DNA from: Spirochaetales bacterium
GTDB lineage: Bacteria > Spirochaetota > Spirochaetia > DSM-2461
Length of the DNA stretch: 64,000 bases
NCBI GenBank assembly: GCA_016936555.1
Contig: JAFGXR010000023.1
Span: 41,044-105,043 of the forward strand
Direction of reading: 5' to 3'
Shown in pieces: positions 17,438 through 25,802 of the stretch. Both the position numbers and the translations under genes were made by a program. A model generated the notes under the pieces. The model was not told where the DNA came from. It saw only the letters and a program-made list of their open reading frames with translations, and made no database searches. Within the stretch, counting starts at the first letter, position 1; each line of letters begins with the position of its first letter.

Positions 17438-18153
17438 TTAACCGCCCCCTCTGCGGATACTGCAAGCGCCCCGTAACCGACCGGTATTTTAAAGACTACT
17501 GGGGGAACATGTACTGCGCCGTTCATCTGAACCGGGAACCCCAATGCGACTATTGCGGACGGCTGATCTCCCGGGAGCTGACCAAAGGGGGGATGACCTA
17601 CAGCGACGGCCGGAGGATCTGCGGATTGTGTAAAACGACAGCTGTTGATAAAGAGGAGAAGGGAGAACGGATTCTGCAGCTCGTCCACGATGAACTGGCC
17701 TTTCAGGGTATTGAGATATCTCCCTTCAAACCGGAATTTTATCTTATAGACAGAAGCCGGCTGAGAAAACTGGGATCGAAATCGGAAACGAGAGGGTTTG
17801 CCCGGTATACAAAAGAAACTGTCAACGGGAAGGTGACGGATTTCAGGCTGATGATTTATATCCTGAAAGGGATGCCCGAATCGTCCTTTATCTCCGCCTG
17901 CGCCCATGAATTGATGCATATCTGGTTTTACAGCCGGGGGCTTACGGGGCTGTCACCCAGACTGGAGGAAGGGAGCTGTAATTATGCGGCCTATCTGATT
18001 CTGAAGACTTTGAACTCACCGGAAGCGGCTTATCGGATTCATGAGCTGATGGAGGATAACAGTGCGGTTTACGGGAAGGGGTTTCAGAAGGTATACAGAA
18101 TGGTCAGTGACCATGGGATAGAATACTGGTTAAAAATCCTTCAGAGACACTAA
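17434..18153 (+). CDS. DA1-like LIM / zinc metallopeptidase
   Basis: A 239-residue protein starting at GTG within the nuclease stop. The N-terminus has LIM-type zinc-finger cysteines (CGYCKRP, YCAVH, CDYCGR, CGLCKT). The C-terminal half holds AHELMHIWFY with the third zinc ligand in LEEGSCNYAAYL. This is the architecture of plant DA1 peptidases and their bacterial relatives. It has no signal peptide, so it is cytoplasmic. It ends overlapping the convergent ligase gene. Confidence 0.85.
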   Translation: MINRPLCGYCKRPVTDRYFKDYWGNMYCAVHLNREPQCDYCGRLISRELTKGGMTYSDGRRICGLCKTTAVDKEEKGERILQLVHDELAFQGIEISPFKPEFYLIDRSRLRKLGSKSETRGFARYTKETVNGKVTDFRLMIYILKGMPESSFISACAHELMHIWFYSRGLTGLSPRLEEGSCNYAAYLILKTLNSPEAAYRIHELMEDNSAVYGKGFQKVYRMVSDHGIEYWLKILQRH

Positions 18154-19718
18154 GAAACAACCGCCGCTTTGCCGGAACGGAGGATCTTGTTCTCCCTTTC
18201 TCTGATCTGGGCTTTCAGAATCTTGCCGGAACTGTTTTTCGGAAAAGATTCACGGAATTCGATATAGGCAGGCTGACTGATTGAAGGTACTCTTTTCTTC
18301 AAATGAGCCCCGATGAGTTCACGATTCTCCCACCCCCTTTCCCGGGGAACAACCAAGGCGAGAATCGCTTCACCGGTCAGAGGATCATCAACACCGACAA
18401 CTGCTGTCTCCAGAACTTCCTCAAGCTCCAGAATGGCGTCTTCAATCTCTCGAATCCCGACCCGGAACCCCTTCACTTTGATCATCTCTTTCGTTCGTCC
18501 TACAATATAGAAAAAACCGTCCTCATCAACTTTCCCCAAATCACCTGTGTAGTACATGCCGTTACGCAGAACTTTTGCGGTTTCCACGGGATCACGCCAG
18601 TATCCCTTCATAATATTCGAACCCCTCGCCGTTATCTCTCCGGTTTCACCCGGCGGAAGCTCATTACCCTCTGAATCACAAATGAGCAGGTCGACATTAT
18701 CCACAGGCTTGCCGATAGAACCGATCCGGTCGAAAAGGGACTCAGGGTCCAGATAACTCAAACGCGGAGCGGCTTCCGTCGCGCCGTACATGATATACAA
18801 CTGCGCCGGAGCGAAAACATCTGCAACATCCTTCTGAACAACCGGAGCCATTGAACCACCTGCCTGTGTGATATAGCGGAGAAAAGGAAAAGTTCTCTCT
18901 TTTACTGTAGAGCGGTTGAGGAGTATCATGAAAGTAGAAGGAACCCCGGCAAAACCGGTAACTTCCAGCTCTTCCATAGTATCAAGAACCTTATTGGGAA
19001 AGACAAAACGGTTATCGATGGCAACAGAAGCCTGCATTAGAAAATGAGTCAGAAGAAGAGATTTCCCGTATATGTATGTAAAAGGAAGAATGACCAGCAT
19101 TCTGTCCTTATTTGTAAGTTTGAGGTAGGAACAAATGGATTTCATGTTGGAAACAAGATTTAAATGTGTCAGCATAACACCTTTGGGTTTTCCGGTGCTA
19201 CCCGAAGTGTAGACGATTTCTGCCAGATCGATATCTATCGTCCGGGGAAAATCCAGTTCAGCGTGATCTGAACTCACAAGGGGATATCGAGTAATTTCCA
19301 GTCCGCTTACTTCCGGTTCGGGACCGGTTTCCTCCTCGAGAAGAATCTGCTTCATTGTAGACAACCTCTCCCCCAGGGGAGTTATCAACTTGAGAAATCG
19401 GTTCTGGGAAATCAAAAAACGGGATTCCGAGTCATTTGCCTGATACAGGAGGCGTTCCGCCGTCGCATCGGTACTGATTCCGACAACAACTCCTCCGGCT
19501 TTAAGGACAGCAAAGTACGACGCAATATAGAAATGAGAATTATCAAGCAGAATAGAAACACGATCGCCTTTTTTCAGACCCCTTTCCAGTAGAAGAGTAG
19601 CAATGCGGTTCGAGGTAATTCCCAGCTCTTTATATGTCATCCATTGGTTTTTATACCAAACGGCATACTTATCCGGGGCTTTTATGGAGGCATAATTTAA
19701 GATGTCATGAACCTGCAT
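18150..19718 (-). CDS. Class I adenylate-forming acyl ligase
   Basis: A 522-residue protein with the core A3 motif YTSGSTGKPKGVMLTH (about 170), A5 YGATEAAP, A7 YYTGDLG, A8 VKGFRVGIREIE and A10 NSSGKILK. This is a full-length acyl-CoA/acyl-ACP ligase, activating a carboxylic acid as an AMP ester. No carrier domain is fused. Similar stand-alone ligases occur in exosortase-linked polysaccharide loci together with free ACPs, and two free ACPs exist in this locus (45190, 56484). Loading one of them is a reasonable inference. It has an AAGGAG ribosome site. Confidence 0.87.
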   Translation of the reverse strand: MQVHDILNYASIKAPDKYAVWYKNQWMTYKELGITSNRIATLLLERGLKKGDRVSILLDNSHFYIASYFAVLKAGGVVVGISTDATAERLLYQANDSESRFLISQNRFLKLITPLGERLSTMKQILLEEETGPEPEVSGLEITRYPLVSSDHAELDFPRTIDIDLAEIVYTSGSTGKPKGVMLTHLNLVSNMKSICSYLKLTNKDRMLVILPFTYIYGKSLLLTHFLMQASVAIDNRFVFPNKVLDTMEELEVTGFAGVPSTFMILLNRSTVKERTFPFLRYITQAGGSMAPVVQKDVADVFAPAQLYIMYGATEAAPRLSYLDPESLFDRIGSIGKPVDNVDLLICDSEGNELPPGETGEITARGSNIMKGYWRDPVETAKVLRNGMYYTGDLGKVDEDGFFYIVGRTKEMIKVKGFRVGIREIEDAILELEEVLETAVVGVDDPLTGEAILALVVPRERGWENRELIGAHLKKRVPSISQPAYIEFRESFPKNSSGKILKAQIRERENKILRSGKAAVVS

Positions 19719-19912
19719 TGAGAACTCCTTATTTTTTTTTATATAATAAAGGGATTCTCATTTTTTTTCCTCATAAAAAAAAAGGCGGAAAGAATGGGGA
19801 TTCTCACAAATAATACTTTATTATTATTTTATTTCGATTTTATTCAAAAAATTGATTGATTTATACTACAAAAGTGCTACATTGTCACAATATCAAGTAC
19901 AGGATGGATAGC

Positions 19913-20335
19913 ATGTCAAAAAACAGGACAAATATTTTTTTTCAATATAGCCCTTTTTTTCTAGTACTTTTTTCCACATTTTCCTGTGCCATGCCGACGA
20001 TGGCAAGGTATTCCCTGATACAGTCAAATGATAGGATCGTAGAAATTATAAAAACAGACCGTGAGATTACCCTGGAATGGGAATCCTATTCAGATAGTGA
20101 TGTATCATACAATCTCTATTTCAAGATTCACGGTAGTCCTCTCTGGAGGAGTCTTGATACAGTATATAACGGAACTCCCCGATTCAGCCTCTCCATCTCA
20201 AGAATAGGAGAAGGCAGCTGGGATTTCGGTGTTTCCGCTGTGGATTCAGAAGGCTATGAATCGGAAATCCATTCCTCCCTTGATTATTCAGCAGATCCTG
20301 CAGCAGGGTGGTATCTAACCTGGATGGAAGAATAA
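19913..20335 (+). CDS. FN3-like lipoprotein (paralogue of 60457-60867)
   Basis: A 140-residue protein from ATG 19913, with AGGATGG just upstream. The signal peptide ends in a lipobox (FSTFSC). The body is one fibronectin-III-like beta sandwich (ITLEWESY, YNLYFKIHGSPLW, WDFGVSAVDSEGYES). The C-terminal half is clearly alike to the lipoprotein at 60457-60867, sharing GVSAV, a Gly-x-Glu-Ser turn, HSSLD and GWY-x-x-W. It ends flush against the convergent export gene. Probably a surface or periplasmic accessory of the polysaccharide locus; no catalytic residues are seen. Confidence 0.75.
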   Translation: MSKNRTNIFFQYSPFFLVLFSTFSCAMPTMARYSLIQSNDRIVEIIKTDREITLEWESYSDSDVSYNLYFKIHGSPLWRSLDTVYNGTPRFSLSISRIGEGSWDFGVSAVDSEGYESEIHSSLDYSADPAAGWYLTWMEE

Positions 20336-21871
20336 CTATTCAGTCGCTCCCGGTTGATTTAAAGCTGCGGCAATGGTAATCATTGTCGTGATAAGTCCCA
20401 ACCCCGTCGCTATCGCCGGAAAATACTGATTGAAATTATAGAGGAAATCGTTGGATATGACATTTATCGTATCTCCCGGATCGATTGAATCCGATTCGTT
20501 TTTCCGCAATCCGGAAGAATCTGTGATTATGACTTTTCCGTTTTTATTTCGCAGATTGTCAAATCCACCGGCCTGATTGACATAATAGAGATAATCGGCA
20601 TTGGGATTATACGAAAAGGGGCCTGGAAAATTGGCTGCCCCGGTTACGTACACAAGAGGTCTGTTAACGGGAATGATGATCTGGTCGAAAGGTTCCAGCT
20701 CAACATCGTCTTCAATCGAATAATTATAGATAAGCCTTTCCATATTAACCGCAATGGGAACACTGTCTCTCAGAATGTAACCGTTTTTAAGAGAGGCAAA
20801 GGGAGCAAATGAATCGCGTAGAGAATCGAGAATATCGTATAGAGTTTCACCGAGGCTGATCGGGTAGGAAATCCGTTCGTACTCTTCTCCGTCGTCCATC
20901 GTACCGGCGCCTATTGTCCCGGTTGTTTCGGTATCGATAATCCCGCCCTCGACATACACAACCGGCTGAACTCTGATAATGGAAGGAACTGTGACGATAT
21001 CTCCGTTGTGGAAATCAAACTCTCGGCTGTAATCTTCCCTGTTGATAAAGAAAGTACTGGGATGGTCTCCGGTAAAGCGGTCGATTCTTATCCGTTCGGC
21101 ATTGGCCATAGGTGTGAATCCTCCGGTATATCGCTCTACATCTTCAATTGTATCGCTATCGAGAAGCTGATAGACTCCCGGTTTGTAAACCTCTCCTTTC
21201 ATTTCGATCTCTCTGTGTATACGATTGATTATGATTGTATCATCGGGTCTGATCGTCGGATTTTGAGTCAGATCGCCCTGATTCAAAGCCTGAAGAAGGT
21301 CATATGTGTTAATGACACCTTCTCTGGATTGTATCTGAATATCGCGGACCGAAGAGTAGTTACCCAGAATGCCATCGAGGATTTCGTTCAGACGGGAAAG
21401 ACCCCAGGCGGTGACATAGCGGGACTCGGGAATTTCACCTTGTACCGGAACCTGAAAAACTCCGACTGAAGTGATGTTCAGCGAAGGGAGACTCCGGGGA
21501 TAGGCGTCGGCGATTTTCTGTTCTATCACGGGTTTCAATTCAGCGAAAGTCATCCCTGAAGCGTTTAAAGTACCGAAAATAGTCATGTTTATTGTGTAAT
21601 CGCTTTCAACTAGCAATATGTTGGAGACCGTTTCTCCGGCCAGAAGAAAAGTCAGTTCATAGACATCTCCGGGTGTTACTGGATATTGACGATTCGATAT
21701 GGCCAGCTGGAGATTTTCCGTTGTTTCGGGAATAGAGCTGACAGGGAGTACGGCCTGGGGAATAAATTGAGTTGTTCCTGATCCGAAGCTGCCGGACCCG
21801 GGCATGGTAAACTGCTGAGCCCATAGACTGGATAGGAAAGAGAAAATACATATTAAAAAAAAGTTCTTCAT
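20336..21871 (-). CDS. Polysaccharide export protein, SLBB/Wza type
   Basis: A 511-residue protein. A signal peptide (cut after LWAQ) precedes a poly-export domain (VTPGDVYELTFLLAG, then YTINMTIFGTLNASGMTF). At least three SLBB beta-grasp repeats follow (VPVQGEIPESR, MKGEVYKPGVYQL, VTGAANFPGPFSY), then a C-terminal transmembrane helix. It would form the outer-membrane/periplasmic export channel. It has no lipobox, unlike E. coli Wza. It overlaps the Wzz-like gene by four bases and is downstream of it. Confidence 0.9.
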   Translation of the reverse strand: MKNFFLICIFSFLSSLWAQQFTMPGSGSFGSGTTQFIPQAVLPVSSIPETTENLQLAISNRQYPVTPGDVYELTFLLAGETVSNILLVESDYTINMTIFGTLNASGMTFAELKPVIEQKIADAYPRSLPSLNITSVGVFQVPVQGEIPESRYVTAWGLSRLNEILDGILGNYSSVRDIQIQSREGVINTYDLLQALNQGDLTQNPTIRPDDTIIINRIHREIEMKGEVYKPGVYQLLDSDTIEDVERYTGGFTPMANAERIRIDRFTGDHPSTFFINREDYSREFDFHNGDIVTVPSIIRVQPVVYVEGGIIDTETTGTIGAGTMDDGEEYERISYPISLGETLYDILDSLRDSFAPFASLKNGYILRDSVPIAVNMERLIYNYSIEDDVELEPFDQIIIPVNRPLVYVTGAANFPGPFSYNPNADYLYYVNQAGGFDNLRNKNGKVIITDSSGLRKNESDSIDPGDTINVISNDFLYNFNQYFPAIATGLGLITTMITIAAALNQPGATE

Positions 21872-23076
21872 GGTTTACCCGCCAGGATCTGTCTGTTTTT
21901 CGGATCGTTGATAATCTTTTTCAAGTATTCAATAAGTAAGGCTAGAGCAATCAAGGCCACAAAAGCCATACCCGTTGCTTTGACAACCATCTGCCCCCTC
22001 ATAGGTCCGATTTTTTCTTCAGGGACTTCTGCATATTCGAGAACAGTGAACGCTCCGGCATCGGAAGCGACAAGCTTTGTCACTTCATATCGCTCAGAGA
22101 GCGTCTGATAAAGTTGGGTTTTAAGTTCAAGCTCTGCTGTCAGGTGAGAAAAAGATAAGGATAACTGGGGAAGTTCCGCCAGTGAAGGCATGGTTCTGCC
22201 ATCGCTGCTTGTATATCCGGACTCTATTCTTCGGATCTGTGTGATGACATTATCCCTCTGGTTCTTAAGAGACGTCAAAGCCGGATCCTCAATGGTAGAA
22301 TACTCGGAATACGATCGGATCTGAAGCTCAATCTGATTGAGCGAAGTTCTGAGATCTGTCAGCATTGTCGACTGGGCTTCCGCAATATCCCTGATATCCA
22401 GAACCCCGTGCTCCAGCTGGAACGTCTGAATCTCAGCTTCGACGTTCTTTATATCCTGGGATAGCTCCTCAAGCTTCTCCTCCATCAGCGACAACTCGCT
22501 GGAACGGGTGGAGATATTCTGCTCCAGGAACCATTTCTCGAGCAATTCAATTTCATAATTAACTATTTCCGAAGCAAAAAAAGGATCGGTGGCGTTGTAG
22601 GATATGACAAGGGCTCCCGAGTCCTCGTAAAAAACATTGCTCGAACTGTTGCGGAAAATATCCCTCGAAGTGTTTTTTACATTATCAACAATGTTGTACT
22701 TCTCGATCATCCTGAATTTGTTGATTACTTCATCGATAAAGGAGCGGCTGTTAATAATATGCATAGCCAGCTGAGAGGGCGACGATCCCTCAGAAGAGGA
22801 ATCAATTCCGAAAGCTGATAGCATAGCCGACATGTTAACCTCACTTCCCCCCTCCTGAAAAAGGACAACTCCTGTGGCCTCATAAACATTCGGCATGGGA
22901 CTGACTTCAGGAGGCAGCTTGAGAGAAATGACGGCGAAAACCAGAACGGTCACTGCAACGACAGATGTTCCGGTGATAATTAGGATCTTATATTTGAGTA
23001 ACAGCATGACATATTTAAGAATTGTCTGTATAAATGTTCTGTCTTCCTGAACCGCGTTCATCTGGGAATTTTCCAT
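21868..23076 (-). CDS. Wzz-type chain-length / co-polymerase protein
   Basis: A 402-residue protein with transmembrane helices at about 27-50 and 365-388 enclosing a large periplasmic region that is coiled-coil rich (about 200-300). This is the PCP fold of Wzz and Wzc. There is no C-terminal tyrosine kinase domain, and no separate BY-kinase is present in the window. It is the first gene of a two-gene operon with the SLBB protein and divergent from the LuxR regulator. It would set polymer length and link polymerase to export channel. Confidence 0.87.
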   Translation of the reverse strand: MENSQMNAVQEDRTFIQTILKYVMLLLKYKILIITGTSVVAVTVLVFAVISLKLPPEVSPMPNVYEATGVVLFQEGGSEVNMSAMLSAFGIDSSSEGSSPSQLAMHIINSRSFIDEVINKFRMIEKYNIVDNVKNTSRDIFRNSSSNVFYEDSGALVISYNATDPFFASEIVNYEIELLEKWFLEQNISTRSSELSLMEEKLEELSQDIKNVEAEIQTFQLEHGVLDIRDIAEAQSTMLTDLRTSLNQIELQIRSYSEYSTIEDPALTSLKNQRDNVITQIRRIESGYTSSDGRTMPSLAELPQLSLSFSHLTAELELKTQLYQTLSERYEVTKLVASDAGAFTVLEYAEVPEEKIGPMRGQMVVKATGMAFVALIALALLIEYLKKIINDPKNRQILAGKP

Positions 23077-23145
23077 ATGAAGATACTATAATTAAAAACA
23101 AGAAGTTGTCCAGCCGCATATTTTTGAGTTGAAATCTTATACCCC

Positions 23146-23838
23146 ATGGAGTATTCTTTCAATAATATGGCCAGCGACAGTAATGCATATCCGAATACGA
23201 GAGTGTTCATAATCGGACCTCTTACTTTACAAAATGAATTTCTGCTCTATGTAATAAAAAAAGAGATAGGTATTGAATGCACCATATACGATCAGGAACT
23301 CAATTCATTTCCTGCCAATTTAAAAATTGACAACATAACATATGACGAAAAAATGCTGATTCTCATCGATAGCGAACATCAGAGTTTTGAAGAAGTGCAG
23401 AAAAGTATCGTCACGAATGAGAAATTATCAAAGTGTCTCATAGCCCTCTTTAACCTCCATGAAAATGCCGGGGTTGAAAAAAAAGCCCTGGCCCGGCGAA
23501 TCCGGGGATTCTTTTATAAAGATGATCAATTCGAGGTTTTCCTGAAAGGTATAAGATTCATTCTCAACGGGGAAATCTGGATTTCCCGCGAGATACTCCT
23601 GAAGTATGTTTTCGACAGTCTTGAAGAAAAGCAGGATGCCATTGCAGAAAAAACATCTCTGACGCCAAGGGAAATAGAAATTCTGACTCTCGTCAGTATG
23701 GGTTCATCCAACGAAGAGATTTCCAATAAAATATGCATCAGCACAAATACGGTTAAAACACATATGTACAATATATTTAAAAAGATAAACGTACAGAATA
23801 GACTTCAGGCAGCCTTATGGGCTGCTACCAATCTTTAA
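23146..23838 (+). CDS. CsgD/VpsT-like LuxR-family regulator
   Basis: A 230-residue protein. The N-terminal receiver-like domain lacks a convincing phospho-acceptor set, as in CsgD and VpsT. The C-terminal LuxR HTH is complete (LTPREIEILTLVSMG, IASEEIS-like helix, then STNTVKTHMYNIFKKI). Such proteins switch matrix-polysaccharide operons, and VpsT does so by binding c-di-GMP. Its place between the divergent export operon and the PilZ/EPS operon fits a local activator. Whether it binds c-di-GMP cannot be told from sequence alone. Confidence 0.82.
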   Translation: MEYSFNNMASDSNAYPNTRVFIIGPLTLQNEFLLYVIKKEIGIECTIYDQELNSFPANLKIDNITYDEKMLILIDSEHQSFEEVQKSIVTNEKLSKCLIALFNLHENAGVEKKALARRIRGFFYKDDQFEVFLKGIRFILNGEIWISREILLKYVFDSLEEKQDAIAEKTSLTPREIEILTLVSMGSSNEEISNKICISTNTVKTHMYNIFKKINVQNRLQAALWAATNL

Positions 23839-24029
23839 AAATAACCAAAAGATATACTTTACAGACAATACGAATCTACTCCTGTTTCGCCGGTGTTCCT
23901 GTTTAAAAGCAAGAAATAAGAGAAAATCCGGGATCTGTTTTTCTGAGAGAAAATTCATACATCAGAATGCTTAGCACAAAAAAATCAAAATGCTGTTATT
24001 TTTTCAAATAATTCTCAATTTCATAACTC

Positions 24030-24059
24030 AGTAGTAATGAATAATACCAGAGTACTACT
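24030..24059. repeat. Inverted repeat AGTAGTA/TACTACT
   Basis: Two 7-nt arms separated by 16 nt, about 100 nt before the PilZ start. It could be an operator for the LuxR-type regulator encoded just upstream; no U-run follows, so it is not a terminator. Confidence 0.4.
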
Positions 24060-24090
24060 AAGTGCTAGTGCTTTTATTAATAGAAACAGG

Positions 24091-24120
24091 TTGAAAATTC
24101 ATACTCTGCTCTCATTTACT
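24091..24120 (+). promoter_or_regulatory. Possible promoter of the PilZ/EPS operon
   Basis: TTGAAA at 24091-24096 and TTTACT at 24115-24120 with an 18-nt spacer, placed 43 nt before the PilZ ATG. The -10 match is only partial. Confidence 0.35.
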
Positions 24121-24163
24121 AGAATTGCCCGAACCCTTAAATTGATGAACAAGAGCTAAAATT

Positions 24164-24505
24164 ATGTATGGTGTTGAAAAGAGACAACAGGAAAGATACT
24201 CATTAAAGGCCCCCGTTCATGTAAAAAAAGAAGACGGGACGAACCATACAGTAGATGGAGTTCTGACGAGAGACATTTCATCAAAGGGAGTCTACATCGA
24301 TTCGAATGGGATATCTCTGGAACCGGGCGAACGGGTTCAGCTGGAAGTCACATTGACAATTGACAAGCTCAGAGAGCTCTTCAACTGTTCAGAGAAAATA
24401 ATTCTGAAAGTTGAAGGAGAGGTAGTACGTTCGGTGGGAGAGGGGTTGGCTGTAGAATTTACAAAGAAATATTCTATCTTCCCCGAAATCCTGAAAACTG
24501 TTTGA
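24164..24505 (+). CDS. PilZ-domain c-di-GMP receptor
   Basis: A 113-residue single-domain PilZ protein. The c-di-GMP-binding signatures are present: the R-x-x-x-R motif in RQQERYSL near the N-terminus and the D/N-x-S-x-x-G motif as DISSKG. Binding would be to dimeric c-di-GMP in the cytoplasm. It is the first gene of the long forward run leading into the sugar transferase. This makes it a likely post-translational switch for polysaccharide synthesis or export. Confidence 0.88.
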   Translation: MYGVEKRQQERYSLKAPVHVKKEDGTNHTVDGVLTRDISSKGVYIDSNGISLEPGERVQLEVTLTIDKLRELFNCSEKIILKVEGEVVRSVGEGLAVEFTKKYSIFPEILKTV

Positions 24506-24551
24506 GGTAGACTGTTCCGGCAGCACTTCAAAATACCGATTTATTTCATTT

Positions 24552-24588
24552 AACCTTCTGCAGCCCTGCGGGAGCTATGGAGAAGGTT
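24552..24588 (+). promoter_or_regulatory. Leader hairpin covering the ribosome site of the sugar-transferase gene
   Basis: AACCTTCT (24552-24559) pairs perfectly with AGAAGGTT (24581-24588), enclosing a GC-rich 21-nt loop. The second arm contains the GGAGAAGG likely to serve the ATG at 24596, so the stem could hide it. It does not match any riboswitch family I can recognise. Confidence 0.4.
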
Positions 24589-24595
24589 TGCTCAC

Positions 24596-25756
24596 ATGAA
24601 AATAGCACAATTGGGGGTGTATATGGCAAGGACATTGACTGGCTTGAAGAGAATCAACAGCACATTTGAGAATATTTTCACATATGATGAGTTTAAAGCA
24701 CTTATCACCTATGAGAGATCGCGATCCGACAGAAACGGGAGCGTTTTCTCCATTATCATACTCGATACATCTCAGAAGAATCAGATGAGTCTCAAAAATA
24801 TCATCACAAAAATAACACAGGTTTCCAGAACGATAGATTGCGTGGGGTGGTATGAAAATGACAATATCGCTTTGCTGCTGCCCGATACGAGAGAAGACGG
24901 TGCCATTGTTCTGGGAAACAAGCTCATTAGCGAGTTAAACCTTGTAAAGGAAAACATCCATCTGGAAATTTATTCCTATCCCGAACACTGGCTTTCCAAT
25001 ATTGATGAAAAAAAAAATGAAAGCAGACAGCAGAATAATCTGAAGAATCTGATGGAGCGTCATTTTGTCAAAAAACTCCCCCTGTGGAAAAGAACTCTTG
25101 ATATTTCTGTGTCTTTCCTGATGCTGCTTATCGCATCTCCGGTACTTCTGCTTACAGCGCTTTATATAAAAATAGTATCCCCGGGACCGGTCCTTTTCAC
25201 ACAGATAAGAATCGGATATAAGGGGATGCCCTTTAAGTTCTACAAATTCCGGTCCATGCATCATGACAATAATCAGAGTTTTCATGGAAAGCATTCACAG
25301 AGTTTCATAAAGGATGGTGATGTCCCCATGGAAAAACTGGACAGCAAAGATCCGAGGATTATTCCCGGAGGAAAAATCCTGCGGAAATCCTGTATTGACG
25401 AGCTGCCCCAGCTCCTGAATATTTTCAAAGGGGACATGAGCCTGGTCGGTCCTCGCCCCTGTATTCCCTATGAAGCTTCGGAGTATCTGAGATGGCACAC
25501 CCACCGGTTCGATACGGTCCCGGGTCTGACAGGTCTCTGGCAGGTGAGCGGAAAAAACAAACTGACCTTTAAGCAGATGATACGTCTGGATATTCAGTAT
25601 TGTCGGAATATGAGCTTGTGGAACGATATCAAAATTATCTTTAAAACACCTCTGGCCATTTACATTATGATAATGGACTCTGTTAAAGCAAAGGCATTTC
25701 TTGAAAATAGAGATTCCGATAGAAAAATGAAAGTCAATAACGGATTATCGTCCTGA
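24596..25756 (+). CDS. Degenerate GGDEF / bacterial sugar transferase fusion
   Basis: A 386-residue protein; a second start at 24623 (GGGGGTG before ATG) is equally possible. Residues about 25-135 resemble a GGDEF domain with a lost active site: where a cyclase has R-x-GGDEF it reads GWYENDNIALLLPDTREDGA. The C-terminal part is a WcaJ/WbaP-type initiating phosphoglycosyl transferase: membrane-entering helix (170-190), FYKFRSM, the catalytic Asp-Glu in DELPQL, SLVGPRP and PGLTGLWQVSG. It would load the first sugar-1-phosphate on undecaprenyl phosphate. The fused GGDEF-like part may act as a c-di-GMP or GTP sensor. Confidence 0.87.
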   Translation: MKIAQLGVYMARTLTGLKRINSTFENIFTYDEFKALITYERSRSDRNGSVFSIIILDTSQKNQMSLKNIITKITQVSRTIDCVGWYENDNIALLLPDTREDGAIVLGNKLISELNLVKENIHLEIYSYPEHWLSNIDEKKNESRQQNNLKNLMERHFVKKLPLWKRTLDISVSFLMLLIASPVLLLTALYIKIVSPGPVLFTQIRIGYKGMPFKFYKFRSMHHDNNQSFHGKHSQSFIKDGDVPMEKLDSKDPRIIPGGKILRKSCIDELPQLLNIFKGDMSLVGPRPCIPYEASEYLRWHTHRFDTVPGLTGLWQVSGKNKLTFKQMIRLDIQYCRNMSLWNDIKIIFKTPLAIYIMIMDSVKAKAFLENRDSDRKMKVNNGLSS

Positions 25757-25779
25757 TATGCAGGCTCCGCATATCAGGA
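25751..25779 (+). repeat. Intercistronic hairpin over the sugar-transferase stop codon
   Basis: TCCTGATATGC (25751-25761) is perfectly complementary to GCATATCAGGA (25769-25779), with a 7-nt loop. The stop codon lies inside the first arm and no U-run follows, so it is not a classical terminator. It may stabilise the upstream message or slow translation before the flippase gene. Confidence 0.6.
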
Positions 25780-25802
25780 TACAAACAAAAGGATAGATTT
25801 CA

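Larger units (their letters stand above)
23839..24163. other. 325-nt gene-free AT-rich regulatory region
   Basis: No plausible ORF or known RNA was found. It holds a 7-bp inverted repeat (AGTAGTA 24030-24036 with TACTACT 24053-24059), a tandem AGTGCT and a promoter-like pair before the PilZ gene. It probably carries the control region of the polysaccharide operon. Confidence 0.5.

Noticed and set aside
19751..19806. Direct repeat GGGATTCTCA at 19751 and 19797 as an operator or attachment site
   Set aside because: Two 10-nt copies in AT-rich intergenic DNA, with no integrase or matching site elsewhere; too weak to call.
24540..24600. c-di-GMP riboswitch before the sugar transferase
   Set aside because: The hairpin lacks the conserved bases of the GEMM-I and GEMM-II aptamers; only a simple stem can be supported.
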